DNA of 64,000 bases, taken from positions 14,606,001 through 14,670,000 of the forward strand of contig JAPTOF010000005.1 of assembly GCA_028554755.1 (NCBI GenBank), written 5' to 3'. This document shows, one piece after another, positions 32,001 through 44,500 of this stretch. Position 1 is the stretch's first letter, and the number at the start of each line of letters is the position of its first letter. A program made the position numbers and the translations under genes. Under the pieces are notes generated by a model, which saw only the letters and a program-made list of their open reading frames with translations, had not been told where the DNA came from and made no database searches. The DNA comes from Cordia subcordata (taxonomy: Eukaryota > Streptophyta > Magnoliopsida > Boraginales > Cordiaceae).

Positions 32001-34492
32001 GAATATGCTTCTTCTGTTAATGAAGGAGCAGATGGAGTATCAGCAGCTCAGAAGAAAAGGAAAGATGCTAAAGGAGAAGATGAGGCAGAATTAGAATGTG
32101 ATGATCCTGCCACAGCAAAGAAACCACGGGTAGTCTGGTCTGTGGAGCTTCATCAGCAATTTGTTAGCGCTGTTAATCAACTTGGAATCGATAGTAAGAT
32201 TCCCACCATTTGATTTATTGCTTATTATGCTGAGATCTGGCTTGATTATTTTTTTGGTTTTCTTAAGATGAACTTTTCCATCTCTGTGAATGTAAGTCCG
32301 AGAGAAATTTTTTTTCTCTAATAACATCTGTTATATTTCTTAAATTCATTTCTCATCAAATTTTGGTATAATTTTTCTTGATCTTTATTCTTTTATTGGA
32401 TGATCTCCAGAGGCTGTACCCAAAAGAATCCTTGAATTAATGAATGTTCCAGGCTTGACGAGAGAAAATGTGGCAAGCCATTTGCAGGTCTGAATCTTTC
32501 ATGCTCACAATTAGTTGTGCTCTTATCCCCTTTTTCTTGTTAGAGTTATTTGTACTGTAAAACAAGGATTACCAAATGAAAATGAGCTGCATTCGAATTA
32601 ATTCATTTGTCTTCTATTAAAGGAAGAAAATAACTATTTTAGCACATTAGAGAGGAAAAGAAGAAAGCAAAGAAGAAATTTACTGATAGAGTCTTGAGGA
32701 TTGGAGGATATCAGTGGCTGACTTAAAGGGATATTTAAGATTGTCTATTTCAAGTGCAATTCCATTCAATGAGTTGGAAATTTCGTAAGGAAGTTGTATG
32801 TGATTTCGGTTTTTGGTTGAATGATTAAGGTATAGTAGATTAGTATTTATTTCTGGAGGAAATTTACAAGGTCGCTGACTAGGGTTAAGGCTTATAGTTA
32901 TCATTTTCTTTCCCCAATTTCTTTCCTTCTCATGCTAGTAAGTCACACAGTTATGTGATTCTATGCTCTTGAAGTCTATGCTGAAGGCAGCTGTCACTGG
33001 GTTTGGCTGGTCTGCTTGTGCTGTGATGTGTCTTTTCTATGAGATAAGGATTCACTTGTTCTTTCTCTTTTTAGTGTGTGGGAATGTTTCTGTGTGTGGT
33101 TTTTAGGTTTTGGGGTGTTGGTTTTGTTTTTTTCTTTTGGGGGGGGGGGTTGCAATTGTGGAGGATCTGTCGTGCCTGTGTTTGTAAACAATATCTCTGA
33201 GCATATTGATGCATTTAGTGATGCAATTGGCTGATTTCTATTGTTGAAGTCAATGTTAGTTGAATTTTAAAGCTATCAATGCAATAGTTAATCTCTGTAA
33301 TATCAACATGCAGAAGTTCAGATTATATTTAAAGAGGTTAAATGGAGTAGCTCAGCAACAGGGAGGCCTTGCCAATTCATTTTGTGGGCCTCTGGAAGCA
33401 AATTCAAAGCTGGGTTCATTGGGAAGATTTGACATTCAAGCATTGGCTGCCTCTGGATATATACCTCCACAAACCTTGGCAGCCTTGCATATTGAGCTTT
33501 TCAATCGTTCAGCAGGGACCCTAGTTTTGCCAATATCAAAGCAGCCACCTGTACTGCAAGGTTCCCTGCAGGGAGCCAAGTGTGTTTCTGATCAGATCGT
33601 GGCTTATAGTCAGCCTTTGATGAAGTGCCCGTCAAATATTTCCAAAAGTTTTGTACAATCAACCGGACCCACTGAGGATATTACTTCTGGAATTGGGATG
33701 TGGCCGTCAAAGGACCTTGGTTATGTGCTTCCTAGCAGCAAAGTTACTGGATTAATTGCTCAACCTGACAGCATCTTGCTAAGTATGGTGCAAAATCAGC
33801 AAGAGCACCAAAGTAAGCAGCAGGAGCAGCATGAGATCCAATATGTTTTGGAGCCCAGCCGTTCAATTAACGTGCAGCCTTCTTGCGTTGTAGTTCCGTC
33901 TAACACACAAGCCAATTTCCAGGCAGGAAGTCCTGCCTCTGTCAATCAGAACTGCAGCTTTAGCAGTTCTGTTATGGATTATGGCATTCTGTCACCCGAA
34001 TCACATAATTCTTCAGCAGTTGCCCAACTATCTACAGAATTTAGACAATTGCCTTTGCCCAGCAGATTTTCAGGTGGAGGTTCTGCGTCACCATCCAGAT
34101 CATGTGGCTCTGCAGGTGCAGATAATATTGCTGGTTGGCAAGTCCCAACTTCATCCTCGGCATTTGTTGCTCCTGAGCAATTGTCAAGCTTTGCTTCTAA
34201 CATATCAAATATGCAAGGTTCTTATAATATTAAATCAGGCCAGTTGCTGGATCATGCAGCAGTTAAAAATATCGGAATTGCTAATAAAGTAACTTCTATT
34301 CCTAGTCACTTCACTGTGAATGAACCTGGATTGCTATTAGGCAACTTGAATCACGAGATAGTCCGTGGAGAGAACAGTGGACGCAGAATTAAGCAGGAAC
34401 CAAAAACGGATTTCACTGAAAATACCAGAGTGGGCATTACTACGCTGCAACATGTTCCTGCAAATGATCCTATGGGTGTTTTATCTGACTAG
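26097..34492 (+). CDS. Type-B two-component response regulator (B-ARR)
   Basis: Type-B response regulators receive phosphate from histidine phosphotransfer proteins in cytokinin signalling and activate transcription in the nucleus. Five exons join in frame (26097-26235, 31100-31252, 31795-32193, 32411-32487, 33314-34492) to give 648 residues. The receiver domain (about 20-140) has the acidic pair D27-D28, phospho-acceptor D73 in [12 protein letters not shown]100 and K122 in DYLIKPI, so it should be active. A lysine-rich linker (AQKKRKD) precedes the GARP/Myb-like DNA-binding domain, about 203-266 ([40 protein letters not shown]). The C-terminal half is Q/S/N-rich, as in the activation regions of the family. 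The ATG follows an in-frame TAG directly. The pair is followed by His (DDH) where DDDP is usual. Intron 1 is 4,864 bp and intron 2 contains a SINE. I cannot assign the ARR number. Confidence 0.94.
26236..31099 (+). other. Long first intron of the B-ARR gene
   Basis: A 4,864 bp intron with gttagt and gcag borders splits the receiver domain after 46 codons. It is AT- and T-rich with poly-T tracts at about 29620-29730 and 30160-30245 and a run of G at about 29350. Ends like gtgtttcaattggcttatg (about 29778) and gagccaaaccaaacac (about 30336-30351) hint at a MITE. No gene was recognised; the open frames at 28001-28411 and 29294-29728 show no domain. Confidence 0.6.
31429..31535 (+). mobile_element. 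tRNA-derived SINE in B-ARR intron 2
   Basis: A head of taggattaagggatagctca, box A (tagctcaagtggttgag), a near-perfect box B (gagttcgaatcc) and a poly-A tail are flanked by a perfect 12 bp direct repeat, gaactgttctgt (31417-31428 and 31536-31547). This is the best preserved member of a small SINE family in the window. Confidence 0.93.
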
Positions 34493-34613
34493 GTAAACTT
34501 AATCTGTATGCTCATTGTGATGGATGTTCGTGCATTGTAATTAGCCAATACTGAAATGGTACGTTTGTCGTGTTGAAATGCTATCCTCATCACTGTTGAA
34601 ACGCTATCCTCAT

Positions 34614-34796
34614 TGTTAAAGAAGGAAGAGACAATAGGATTTAGTAGAATGGCTTAAAGACTTTGTACTTTTCACGGTACTAGCCTGCTCTATTTATAAT
34701 ATTATGAAAGGCAAAAATATTTCGTCTCTTCTTATGTGGGAAAGAGACTTATTACGGTAACAATATAATATTCTAACTAACACACTACTCTTAACA
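34614..34796 (-). repeat. Left LTR (3' LTR) of the Copia element
   Basis: 183 bp, starting tgttaaagaagg and ending ctcttaaca. It differs from the other LTR at roughly two dozen positions, so the insertion is old. Confidence 0.92.
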
Positions 34797-34829
34797 CTCT
34801 TCCTCAAGTTAGAGTATATATATCATAAG

Positions 34830-37800
34830 TGTTTAGCTTGTTACAAATGTATTTAACTCGAGAACCATTAAGAGACTTTGTAAACAAATCAGCTAATTGA
34901 GCAGTTGAGCCAACAAAAGAGGTAACAATCTCCTTAAACAAGAGTTTCTCTCTGACAAAGTGACAATTTATCTCAATGTGTTTGGTTCTTTTGTAAAACA
35001 CTAGATTGTAGCAATGTGAATGGCAGCTTGATTATCACAAACAAGTTTCGTAGGACCAGAATAAGCGATACCAATTTCCTTTAAGAAAATTTTTTACCTA
35101 TATTAACACACAAGTAGCCATTCTCATAGCTTGATATCCTGATTCAGTACTTGAATCGGCAACTACATGCTGTTTCTTACTCTTTTATGAAATAAGATTT
35201 CCTCCAACAAATGCACAGTAACCAGAGGTAGACCTTTTATCAATAGGACTACCTGCCCAATGTGCATCTGAATACCCAACAATCACCATGTGCCCGTGAT
35301 CACTATAAAGTAGGCCTTTCCCAGGAGAGCCTTTAATATACCTTAAAATTCAAATGACTGTTGTGTCTTTCTCGTGAAAAGTTCATAAACGGAAACTATC
35401 AACATTGACTGCACAAGAGATATCCGGTCGAGTAATATTAAGGTAATTGAGTTTTCCAACTAACTTTCTATATCTCCGTCGATCTGATATTAATTATGTT
35501 TCATCTGGAAGAAGCTTCACATTTGGGTCCATAGGTGAGTCATAAGGTCGTGCACCAAGTAAACCTACCTCGCTTAATCTATCTAATGCATATTTAAGTT
35601 GAGAAATAAATACCTATTGTTTCGACTGTGCAACCTCAGTACCTCGAAAATAGTGACGCATCCTTAAATCTTTGGTTTGAAATTGCTGATGAAGAAAACC
35701 TTTTAACTTATCAATTCTTTTGCTATCATCACCTGTTATGACAATATCATCCACATATATAATCAAAAGAAGCCATTTGCCAGATAAGCACCGATAAAAC
35801 ACTGAATGATCCACAGCACAACGAGTCACGCCAAATTCAAGAACTGTGATATTGAAGCGTTGAAACCATGCCCTCGAAGATTGCTTGAGACCATACAGAT
35901 TTTTTTTAAATGACATATCTTCTAAGACTCCTTTTCAGCAACAAAACCTGACATTTGTTCCATACATACCTTCTTATCAATATCACCATTTAGGAAAGGA
36001 TTATTGATATCCAACTAACGAAGTGGCCAATGGTGAATAGCTGCCAAGGAAAGAAAAATCCGAACAGAAGACATCTTAGCAACAGGAAAAAATGTGTCAC
36101 CATAATCGAGTCTATACACCTGCATATATCCGTTAGCCATAAGCCGAGCCTTCAAACAATCAACCCGACCATCTAGTGATATCTTCACTGTATACACCCA
36201 CTGGTAACCAATAAGGGAATTACTGGCTGGCAAATTGACTGACTCCTTAGTTCTATTATGGTGTAAAGTAGACATCTCCTCAAGCATAGCAGCCCGTCAA
36301 CCGGGGTAAGCACGTGCCTCTGCTACAGATTTAGGAATGGAAACAAAAGAAAGAGAAGCAAAGAAGGATGCATATGAAGTAGATAAAGAGGCATAAGAAA
36401 CGAAGTTAGATATAACGAGTCAAGTGGTGTAAGAATGAGTACCTTTACAGAGAGTAATGGGCAGGTCAATGTTAGACGGTTGAGTAGGAATTAGATTTGG
36501 AGGCGACGAATTAGATGATATTGGGGTAGGTGGCAATGGATGGCATGAGTAGACCTATAGGTCAGGTCTATTTAAACGTGCAGTAATAGGTGACGGAGAA
36601 GTAGAACTAGGAGTGGAAGCGAGGTCTAGAGCAGGCGGAAAAGAAAGAGTAAGTGGAGCCAGAGACAAATCAAAGGTGGGCATTGAAAGTGGTAACGACT
36701 CGACCACAATATTAGAAGTGGTTGTTGAATGGAAAAAGGAGGCATGTTTAGAAAAGGTAACATTAGCGGATAAAAACCATCGATTTAATTCAAGAGAATA
36801 ACAACCGTAACCCTTTTGATGCCAAGAGTACTCAAGAAATACACACTTGATAGACCGTGCACCTAACTTATCTACCCCAGGAGAAAGATTGTGGACAAAG
36901 TAGACATATCCAAAAACCCGAGGAAGAAACACATAAATAGCATCACGACTGAACAAAATGGAGAATGGTGTCAACAGATGGTGGCATATGGTTAATAAAA
37001 TAGCACGATGCAAGTACAGTATCATCCTAAAAATGAAGAAGTATATGTCTATGGAGAAGAAGCGTATGAGCTGTCTCAATGACATAACGATTCTTCCTCT
37101 TAGTCACCCCATTCTGTTGTGGAGTATGCAAGTAGGATGATTGGTGAAGAATGCCATGACAACATAGAAACGAGGAGAAAGAAGCAGAAAAGTACTCTTT
37201 TGCATCATCATTTCAAAGAATTTGAATAAAGACACCAAATTGTGTGCGAATTTCAGCATAAAATGAGGTAAAAATAGAAAACACTTCAAAGTGTTCTTTC
37301 ATTAAAAGCAATAATGTCATACGAGAGTAATTATCAATAAATGTAACAAAATGATGAAACCAAATAAAGAAACCCAAATTTAGAAGTAGTTCGACAAGGA
37401 TCCCAAATATCATAATGAACAAGAGCAAAAAAGGTAGCAGCTCGTTTATTGACTCGATTAATGAAAGAACTACAACTATGTTTGCCTAATTGACATGACT
37501 TACAACACAATTCTCTGATAGATCCTAAGTTAGGAACCATTTTCTTGAGACTAGGTAAGGAAGGATGACCAAGGCGAGAATAAACTTGTTCTGGTGAAGG
37601 GGCAACAACACATGTGGTAGATTAAGTGACATCGAGATAGTACAGTTCTCGTTCCTCATGCCCGGTACCAATCTTTGTATCAGTCTTCAGACCCTGGATT
37701 GCCACAGAGCCAAGAGTAAATGTCATAGAACAATAAAAATGTTTGGTAAGCTAACTAATTGATAAAAGATTAAAAGGAAATTTTGGAAGGTATAGGACAA

Positions 37801-39020
37801 ATGATAAAGGAATAGAAGGTATGGGGCGTGCAGTACCAATTCCACGCCCCATACTAGGTCTAAAATTAGAGAGCAAATGGATATTACCACTAATGTGATT
37901 AGATGCACTAGAATCAAGAATCTGAGTCTCAAGGTCAGGCACAGTATGGGACATAAGAGCCATTGATGAGCTAGCCTGGGCAACAGAGGCAGTCGAGACA
38001 GGATGCATGACTTGTTTAGATGCCTTAAATTGTAGGAACTCAGAGTATTCATCCCCTATAACAGTCACTAAAGTAGGAAGTGAAGAAACTAGAGAAGTAT
38101 AAGGCTCTACCGAAACTGTCTGAACAGCAGTAACATTCTGAGAAAGGTGACCATGAAGAGTCCAACACTTTTCTTGAACATGACCAAGTTTATTACAATA
38201 ACTATACCGTGCCCGCTGGCCATTATTAGAGTGACCTCCCCCACGTCTAGAAGTACCACGACTTCGACCACGACCTCCTTGAACAGAAGTATCATCAGGA
38301 GCTGAAGTTGGAATGACCAAAGCAAACTGATCTTCTTGCGGAGCAGAGACTAGAGAATGAGGATGAGCATGTTGTACTCGAGCATAAGCATTATCCAAAG
38401 TAGGCAAAGTAGAATTAGAAAGTAACTGAGACCGAACAACATCATATCGAGAATTAAGGCCATGTAACCAAAAAATCAAACACAAGTTACCCATTGTTGT
38501 TCAATCATCTTGGATTTGTACTTAAAGGGAAAAGATCACAAAATTCAATCATTGCTTTCTGCAACTAGCTATAATAATCTTTTAGGTCCATATCTGACTA
38601 TGCACGTAATATATCAGACATAACACCAAAGGCTCGAGTAACTTGTTGGGAATACCTCACTTGGGCAGAAGTCTAGATAAGCCTGCAAGTTTGGCAATTT
38701 CGAAAGCATGTCTGAATAGGAGCCTCCATGGATTCTCAGAGCAAACTCACCAACTGAGCATCAACACAATGCCAGGTATGAGTATCAACCACAGATAAGT
38801 CAGAGAGACAATCAGAGAATAGATAATCCTCAAGACCTTGTCCAAGAAACCAAATCTTAATCGCCACGGACCAAGATGAGTAATTGTTGCCATTCAATTT
38901 GATTCTTGTAATGGTGGGAGTACTAGAAAAGGAGGGAACAACGACTGATGAACTAGCAACAACTTGAGTTCTCGACGACTCAACGTGAGTGTTTGTTTTC
39001 TCGGTAGAATCAGATTTCAT
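34830..39020 (-). pseudogene. Broken Copia gag-pol
   Basis: Gag begins at 39020 (KLNGNNYSSWSVAIKIWF) and continues in 38494-37751 with a zinc knuckle read as YSYCNKLGHVQEKCW, in which the first Cys is Ser. Integrase pieces lie at about 37540-36555, including CKSCQLGKHS. Reverse transcriptase is at 36287-35614 (LDGRVDCLKARLMANGY, YGLKQSSRAWFQRF, YVDDIVITGDD). An RNase H tail is at 35001-34804 (TKHIEINCHFVREKL, LADLFTKSLNG). At least six frame changes or stops separate these pieces, so no intact polyprotein can be made. Confidence 0.88.
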
Positions 39021-39784
39021 GATAACAGAAAAACTAACCGAATGTGTAGCAAGCTACGCTATAACAATGGTACCCCCACAAGCCAACTCAATGATTAATC
39101 AAGGGAAGACAAACCAAAAATCAATGGAGCATTCTTTCTCTCTCTCTCTTTTTGTTTCTTGTTTTCTTTTTTTTTTTTCCTTTTTCCCTTCTTTTTTTCT
39201 TTTTTTTTTAAATACTCAAAGAAACTGTTGGTTACAAAAGTGCATGACAATGGACGAATTCTGCAGACCCAACTGGAAAAGAGAGGTGGGAAAATGCCGA
39301 CAATCGTTCTAGAACAAGAGGGTACTAGTCGTAGCTCTGGTGGTGGCACGTTGGCTCACGTGCAGGCAGATGGTGGCACGTGTGGCCATGCGTGGCTACT
39401 AATAGTAGTGAAATTCAATGAGCAGGTGTAGATTTTGATGGGAAAGGGTCTGGTATAGGCGGTGTAGTAAGGTGATGGCTCGATTTGTGTAGATATGAGA
39501 AAAGAAGTGCGGTTACAGTGATTTTATGTGGTGGCTAGCGACGGTTGGTGACGGCGAAGTTGGTGGGTAGGTCACCGGAGCTTGGAGAGGTGATAGGCAA
39601 TGATGGCACTGTTTGCCATGGTAGGAAAAGGGGTTAATGGGAAAAAAAAGGGTTAGGGTTTTATATATGTGTGTGTATATATATATTATATTATATTATT
39701 TCTTTTCAAAAGTTAAAAAAAAAAAGGGTTGAGGATTTAGCGTGTAGTAGAAATCCTAATGTTTAAACCTAGCTCTAGATATCA

Positions 39785-39966
39785 TGTTAAAGAAGGAAGA
39801 GACATTAGGATTAGAAGAATGGCTTAAGGGTTTTGTACTTTTTACAGTACTAGTTTACTTTATTTATAACATTATGAAAGGTAAAAGTATTACGTCTCTT
39901 CCGATATGAGAGAGGCACTTATTACAGTAACAATATAATATTCTAACTAACACACTACTCTTAACA
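39785..39966 (-). repeat. Right LTR (5' LTR) of the Copia element
   Basis: 182 bp, same borders as the left LTR. It contains a TATA-like tttataacat region. In the element's own orientation this copy would carry the promoter. Confidence 0.92.
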
Positions 39967-39971
39967 CTCAT

Positions 39972-42044
39972 CACTGTTGAAATGCTGCATTTTGGTTAAT
40001 GGATTAGGTGAAACTATTAGAGTTACATGCCCAGATGTTTAAGTAGTGAGGCTTTCAAGGTTAGATGACTATAAGCATGCTTTAGCTTTGCATTGGCTCT
40101 TATATTTTTGCTACTTATTATGGCTTAAAATGAATGTTATCAGGCTTATCAGGCGATAGCATGCTCCCAGGAGACTTTCAGGTAAATAACCATTTCTTTT
40201 CCATTCTTTCTGTAGTAGTGGGGAGCAAAAACCTAAAAATGCATCTCCTAGAATGTATCTTCTTCCTCTTACTTGTGAAACTAAGCCTACGATTGAAGTT
40301 TATCAACTGTGTCAACTCATTCTGGTGAAAATTTCTTTAGCTTTAATTCAATTTATTTTATTTTGAATTGTTTGTATTGTCTGAAATCTTTTAAATGTGC
40401 CCAAGGGTTTCATATTTCCACGAGGATCCTCTCTGAATATGTTGCAGATGCAAATGTGTAGGTATTTCAGTAGCTGGATCCATTTCTTGCAATATGCTCA
40501 ACTGCAGTTGGTGGTAGACGTATGTATTCTATGTTTATCTATGGACATGAGACGCATAAGCTGCACCGGCCAAATTCTTCAACTTTTGGCAATTATTAGC
40601 CTACAACTAGTTGCAGTCAGAAAGTAATAATTTCGGCTAAAGTTACTTGTAATATGATTCATTGCGGTCTCGTTGGAGTCCTCATGAATGACATTCTATG
40701 CCAGTTGGTGTAGTTATGACACGACATGTTTTGTTTTGCTCCTCATGCGTGTTCATGTGTGATAACATTTCTCTATAATTATCTATATTCTTTTAATCAT
40801 AAACTGTGCCTTGCATAGGTTTAGTCTTTTGCCAAGAAAAGAAAACCAAAGTGGAACTGTTTGTCTTTTTGATTTTTTTTTTTTGGCTGAACGACAGTTT
40901 GTTATTGCTGTTGGTGTCGTTTTTTATGCTGTGTACCAGTTTGGTTTATCCCAGATGTTGCCATGAGAAGCGGATGGGCCAGGCCAAAGGTCGGTCTACA
41001 ATATCAATGCTCCACCTTAATGGGAAAAGTGCGAAATGTGTAGTTTATAAGCAAGTTTTGTTTTTATTGAGCTGAAATAGATGTTCATAAGATTATAATA
41101 CAACTCTTGCTTGTTATATGAGGTTCTAGATGTGAGGCATGGTGACATCTACTAATTTTCTTAGGAACGCTCCTTTTATTTTATTCTGTTGTTCATTTCT
41201 TTCTTTAGTACAAAGATAATCGCCCATGTAACTGATGCTGCACATTAGTATGAAACTAAAATTATTTGTCGATATTGTAAAGTTTAACATTGATTTGAGA
41301 TGTGATAATTGAGTAGTTTATAAGCGGTTGATAAGGCACAGAGCAGTTCAATAGCAACTAACTTGGCAATCAAATTAAGTGTGCACTTGCCAATTGGATG
41401 GTTGGTTAGAGAATAATGTATGTTAGTTATTGATGAGATGTCTTTAAGCTTCTTGTATCTGAGCTTTGTATAAATAGCTATGACATTGTTCTTTTTTTCT
41501 TTTTTTCTTTTTTCTTTTTTGTTTTTCCTTTTGATGTACAAGTGAAAACTTTCATTGATATAAACAAAATATACGAAAAGGGGACACACCTGCAGATTGC
41601 TGTCTTCTTTCCATGATAAGATCAAACATTTTCTCTTGGTTGTTTAATGATAAGATCAAACATTTTCTCTTGGTAGTTTATGGTAGCCATAGCCATTTGA
41701 AGGCCATTGCAGCCTTCTATCTTCATCCTACTATTTTTTTTTTTTTTTGAGATCACAGTTTCTTCTCATCATAATTGCATTGTTGTGGTCTTTGATCAGC
41801 TTGAAGCATATATTCTCTCATCTAAATTTGAGCTCAATCAACTCTTCTCTACTCGGTTTCTCTACTAATTAGGGCTTGTTCACTTGCTTCGCATCGCTAA
41901 GCACATCATATAGCTTCACATTGGCTCTGTTTAGATTTTTCATGGCAATTGCTTTTCTTCTTCTTCAATCCTGCAAGTCGGGGTTTTGACCTATGATTTC
42001 TTTGTTATTTTGCTACTTGATTCTTTTCTTACTAGCATTAATAA
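39972..42044. other. Intergenic stretch, no gene recognised
   Basis: Short frames at 40134-40328, 40397-40627 and 40806-41075 lack recognisable domains. The segment 40143-40181 is bordered by ttatcag and ag|gtaaat and could be a 3' UTR exon of the B-ARR gene, but nothing proves it. A 28 bp tandem repeat (atgataagatcaaacattttctcttggt) lies at about 41612-41673. Confidence 0.4.
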
Positions 42045-42345
42045 TCGCCAACTCTTCTGCGATCCGAATATCAAAGATATTATGCAAAATTGGAGTTCTT
42101 TGACTCCAGTAAAATTGGACCACTCAAATTACATTGTTTGAAATGCACAAATTGAAGGTGCGTTACATGATTATGAATTGTTTGATCATGTTGCCAGACT
42201 CAAACCTTATCCTCTGAAATTGCAAAGCACTACGAGTGGTGGTTATATTCCTAATCCTGACTATGTTGAATGAATGGCAAACAAATGATAAGCGATTAAG
42301 CACTTGCGTGTTCTCAAAGTAATAGACGTTGAGTGAAGTACTCAT
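42045..42345 (+). pseudogene. Copia gag relic
   Basis: Conceptual reading gives LDHSNYIVW-like, then AQIEGALHDYELFDHVARLK, then YIPNPDYVEW-like sequence typical of the gag start in Copia elements. TGG codons expected at about 42137, 42271 and 42287 read TGA. No LTR or pol region follows. Confidence 0.65.
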
Positions 42346-42349
42346 CCAA

Positions 42350-43728
42350 AACCATATATGTCTTAAATTTCATAATTTATCTGTGTGAAATACTTGTCAT
42401 AGATTTTAAAGATATCGCTTGTACTTCAGTTTTATCTCAGGAAATGATAATGGAATTTGCAGAATGGACAGCGAGATGAGTCTAGAATGAATATCACAAT
42501 CTCTTTCCTATGTTTGACCTCATTGCGCTTATCTTTCCTTGTCAAGCTTTCTTGCTCATTCACCTCCAGAAATTGCGCAAAATGAAGAGATTATAATATT
42601 TCAAATACTAGAAATTAATAAAACCTAAAGAGAGAAGAAAATAAAAAAGTATGGCTAAAGTTTTCTACGACTGGTACCTAGTGGAGCAAGATAGGTAAGG
42701 TGAACTTTTTATAAATAAATGTTTTGACCTGAATAATTTCTATATTTGTATTCTAATCACTAATTGTAAGAATGAAATAATTACTTTTTTAAGTATACTG
42801 TAATAGAATTGCTCGTACACCATATCACTATACACCACAATGCCACTATGCATCCATGTAATATTTCAACTCACGTGCTGGACGAAAGCAAAAACATAAC
42901 GTTAGCTGCAGCTTTTTACTGTTTCTTCTCTCTTTCTTTCGCTCTTTCCTCAACACAAGTCGCACAAGTTTTGTCTACAACAGATCGACCAAATATTCTT
43001 ATGAATACTAAGTATGAGTGTCCTAATCTTAGAATTGATACATCTTAACTTGTGAACTCATAGATTTGAAAATATGAACATTAATATAAAATATTTGGAA
43101 CATTCAGCATACAAATCATAACCAAAACTAGAAGCACGAGAGGGAAAAAGAGAGGAATATTTATTTAACATCCTATCACTCTCGAACAGAATATTCGTTG
43201 TTAATGAAAATTTCAGGCATGCAAATGAGACCTAAGAAGGCATAACATTTTCATTCATTTCCAATTTTGTATAGCTTGACTGTCAAAGAATTTATTCAAA
43301 ATATTATGATATTATGAGCAAATCTAACAAAGAATAGAAAATGAAAGGATGTTATGGCTCTTCATTTTATTTGGACAAGAATACGAAAGGACAGAATATT
43401 AAATGAAAAGTTATTCAACTATTCATGATAAAATGTCAAGACAAACATATTCAGCATGTTTCTAGCAACACAAGGACAAAAACTCTGCAAATCTCTCAGT
43501 GGGATAGCTGCATGATAAACTATAAGGGATATTTGTAGTTGCAACTTTGAGTATGAAAGCACACATAAAGGAATCTTCTATTTATGGACCGTGATTTGAA
43601 ATAAATAAGCACCAACTACCACGGGATTTCTTATAATTCCAACACACATAAAGACAAGGCATGCATTTCGTGAACCAACAGCCAAATATGACTACCTATC
43701 TTGGTGAGAATGTGGTTTCCTACACTAA
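42350..43728. other. Intergenic stretch, no gene recognised
   Basis: AT-rich sequence. The frame 42809-43048 (+) has no recognisable domain. No repeats with clear borders were seen. Confidence 0.4.
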
Positions 43729-44012
43729 TGCTGTGTTTGGAATACGCTTACTATAAGATGCTTATTTATTAATGTAAAGGAGGCAATGGTTTTTCTCTTT
43801 TATCTTATAAGATATCCTATTATAAGCATTTTATAAAAATTCAAAAATAAACTACGCTTTTTATCTTATAAGATTTAAGCAATCCATCCTTATTTTATTT
43901 GTTACAACTATATATAAGACATCTTATAACAAGCATCTTATAAAAACTCAAAATAAATCATACTTTTCTATATAAAAAGGCATCTTATAATAAGCTCATA
44001 ACAAACAAAGCA
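43729..44012. mobile_element. Tourist-like MITE with TAA target duplication
   Basis: The 284 bp element has inverted ends (tgctgtgtttggaatacgct on the left; the right end read in reverse begins tgctttgtttgttatgagct). It is flanked on both sides by TAA (43726-43728, 44013-44015), the target typical of PIF/Harbinger MITEs. The interior repeats the word cttataagat in both orientations. No coding capacity. Confidence 0.75.
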
Positions 44013-44500
44013 TAACATGGAGGTTCTACCTTGATAATGTAGGAAATAACTGGTAAAAGTTCTTGCACATATGATGTGGGATTAACAAGAATGAGGGTCT
44101 TGTGATATTGCCCTTGACTCCTCAAGCACTTAACATAATGTTGTAACAGTATGTTCAATTACAAGCAGTAACAAGAAGTATCAGGCACAAGAGTACATCC
44201 AGATGATCATTGAAATAGTTAAAGAAACCTACAATTAACAAGTTGCATGCAAAAATTTTCAGATTTTCCTGTATCTTTCATTAAGTGTTTTGAGGAAGTG
44301 CACTTCTAAGCAAAAACAAAAGAATCAAACAATTAAAAAATGACTGTCATCAAAGCGAGTTCCGAGCTCTTGAAGTACATCCCCCTTCTCCATTATTATA
44401 TAACATATGCATTAAGCCTGTTAAAGTAAGAGACTGTACCATGAAGAGTTGGAAACAATGCATATTCCTGTGAGCCAGTAATTTTAAGGCAGTGTCTCCA

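Larger units (their letters stand above)
34614..39966 (-). mobile_element. Copia LTR retrotransposon downstream of the B-ARR gene
   Basis: The 5,353 bp element is read on the minus strand. LTRs with TG..CA ends are flanked by a perfect 5 bp target duplication CTCAT (34609-34613 and 39967-39971). Next to the right LTR, the minus strand reads TGATATCTAGAGCTAGG, a worn initiator-tRNA-Met primer site. Next to the left LTR it reads acttgaggaagag, the polypurine tract. The order gag, integrase, reverse transcriptase, RNase H identifies Ty1/Copia. It starts 121 bp after the B-ARR stop codon, so it may lie in or just past that gene's 3' UTR, in antisense. Confidence 0.93.

Noticed and set aside
39095..39431. 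Overlapping frames on both strands around 39.1-39.4 kb.
   Set aside because: They come from pyrimidine-rich leader sequence of the Copia element and read as F/S or K/E repeats.
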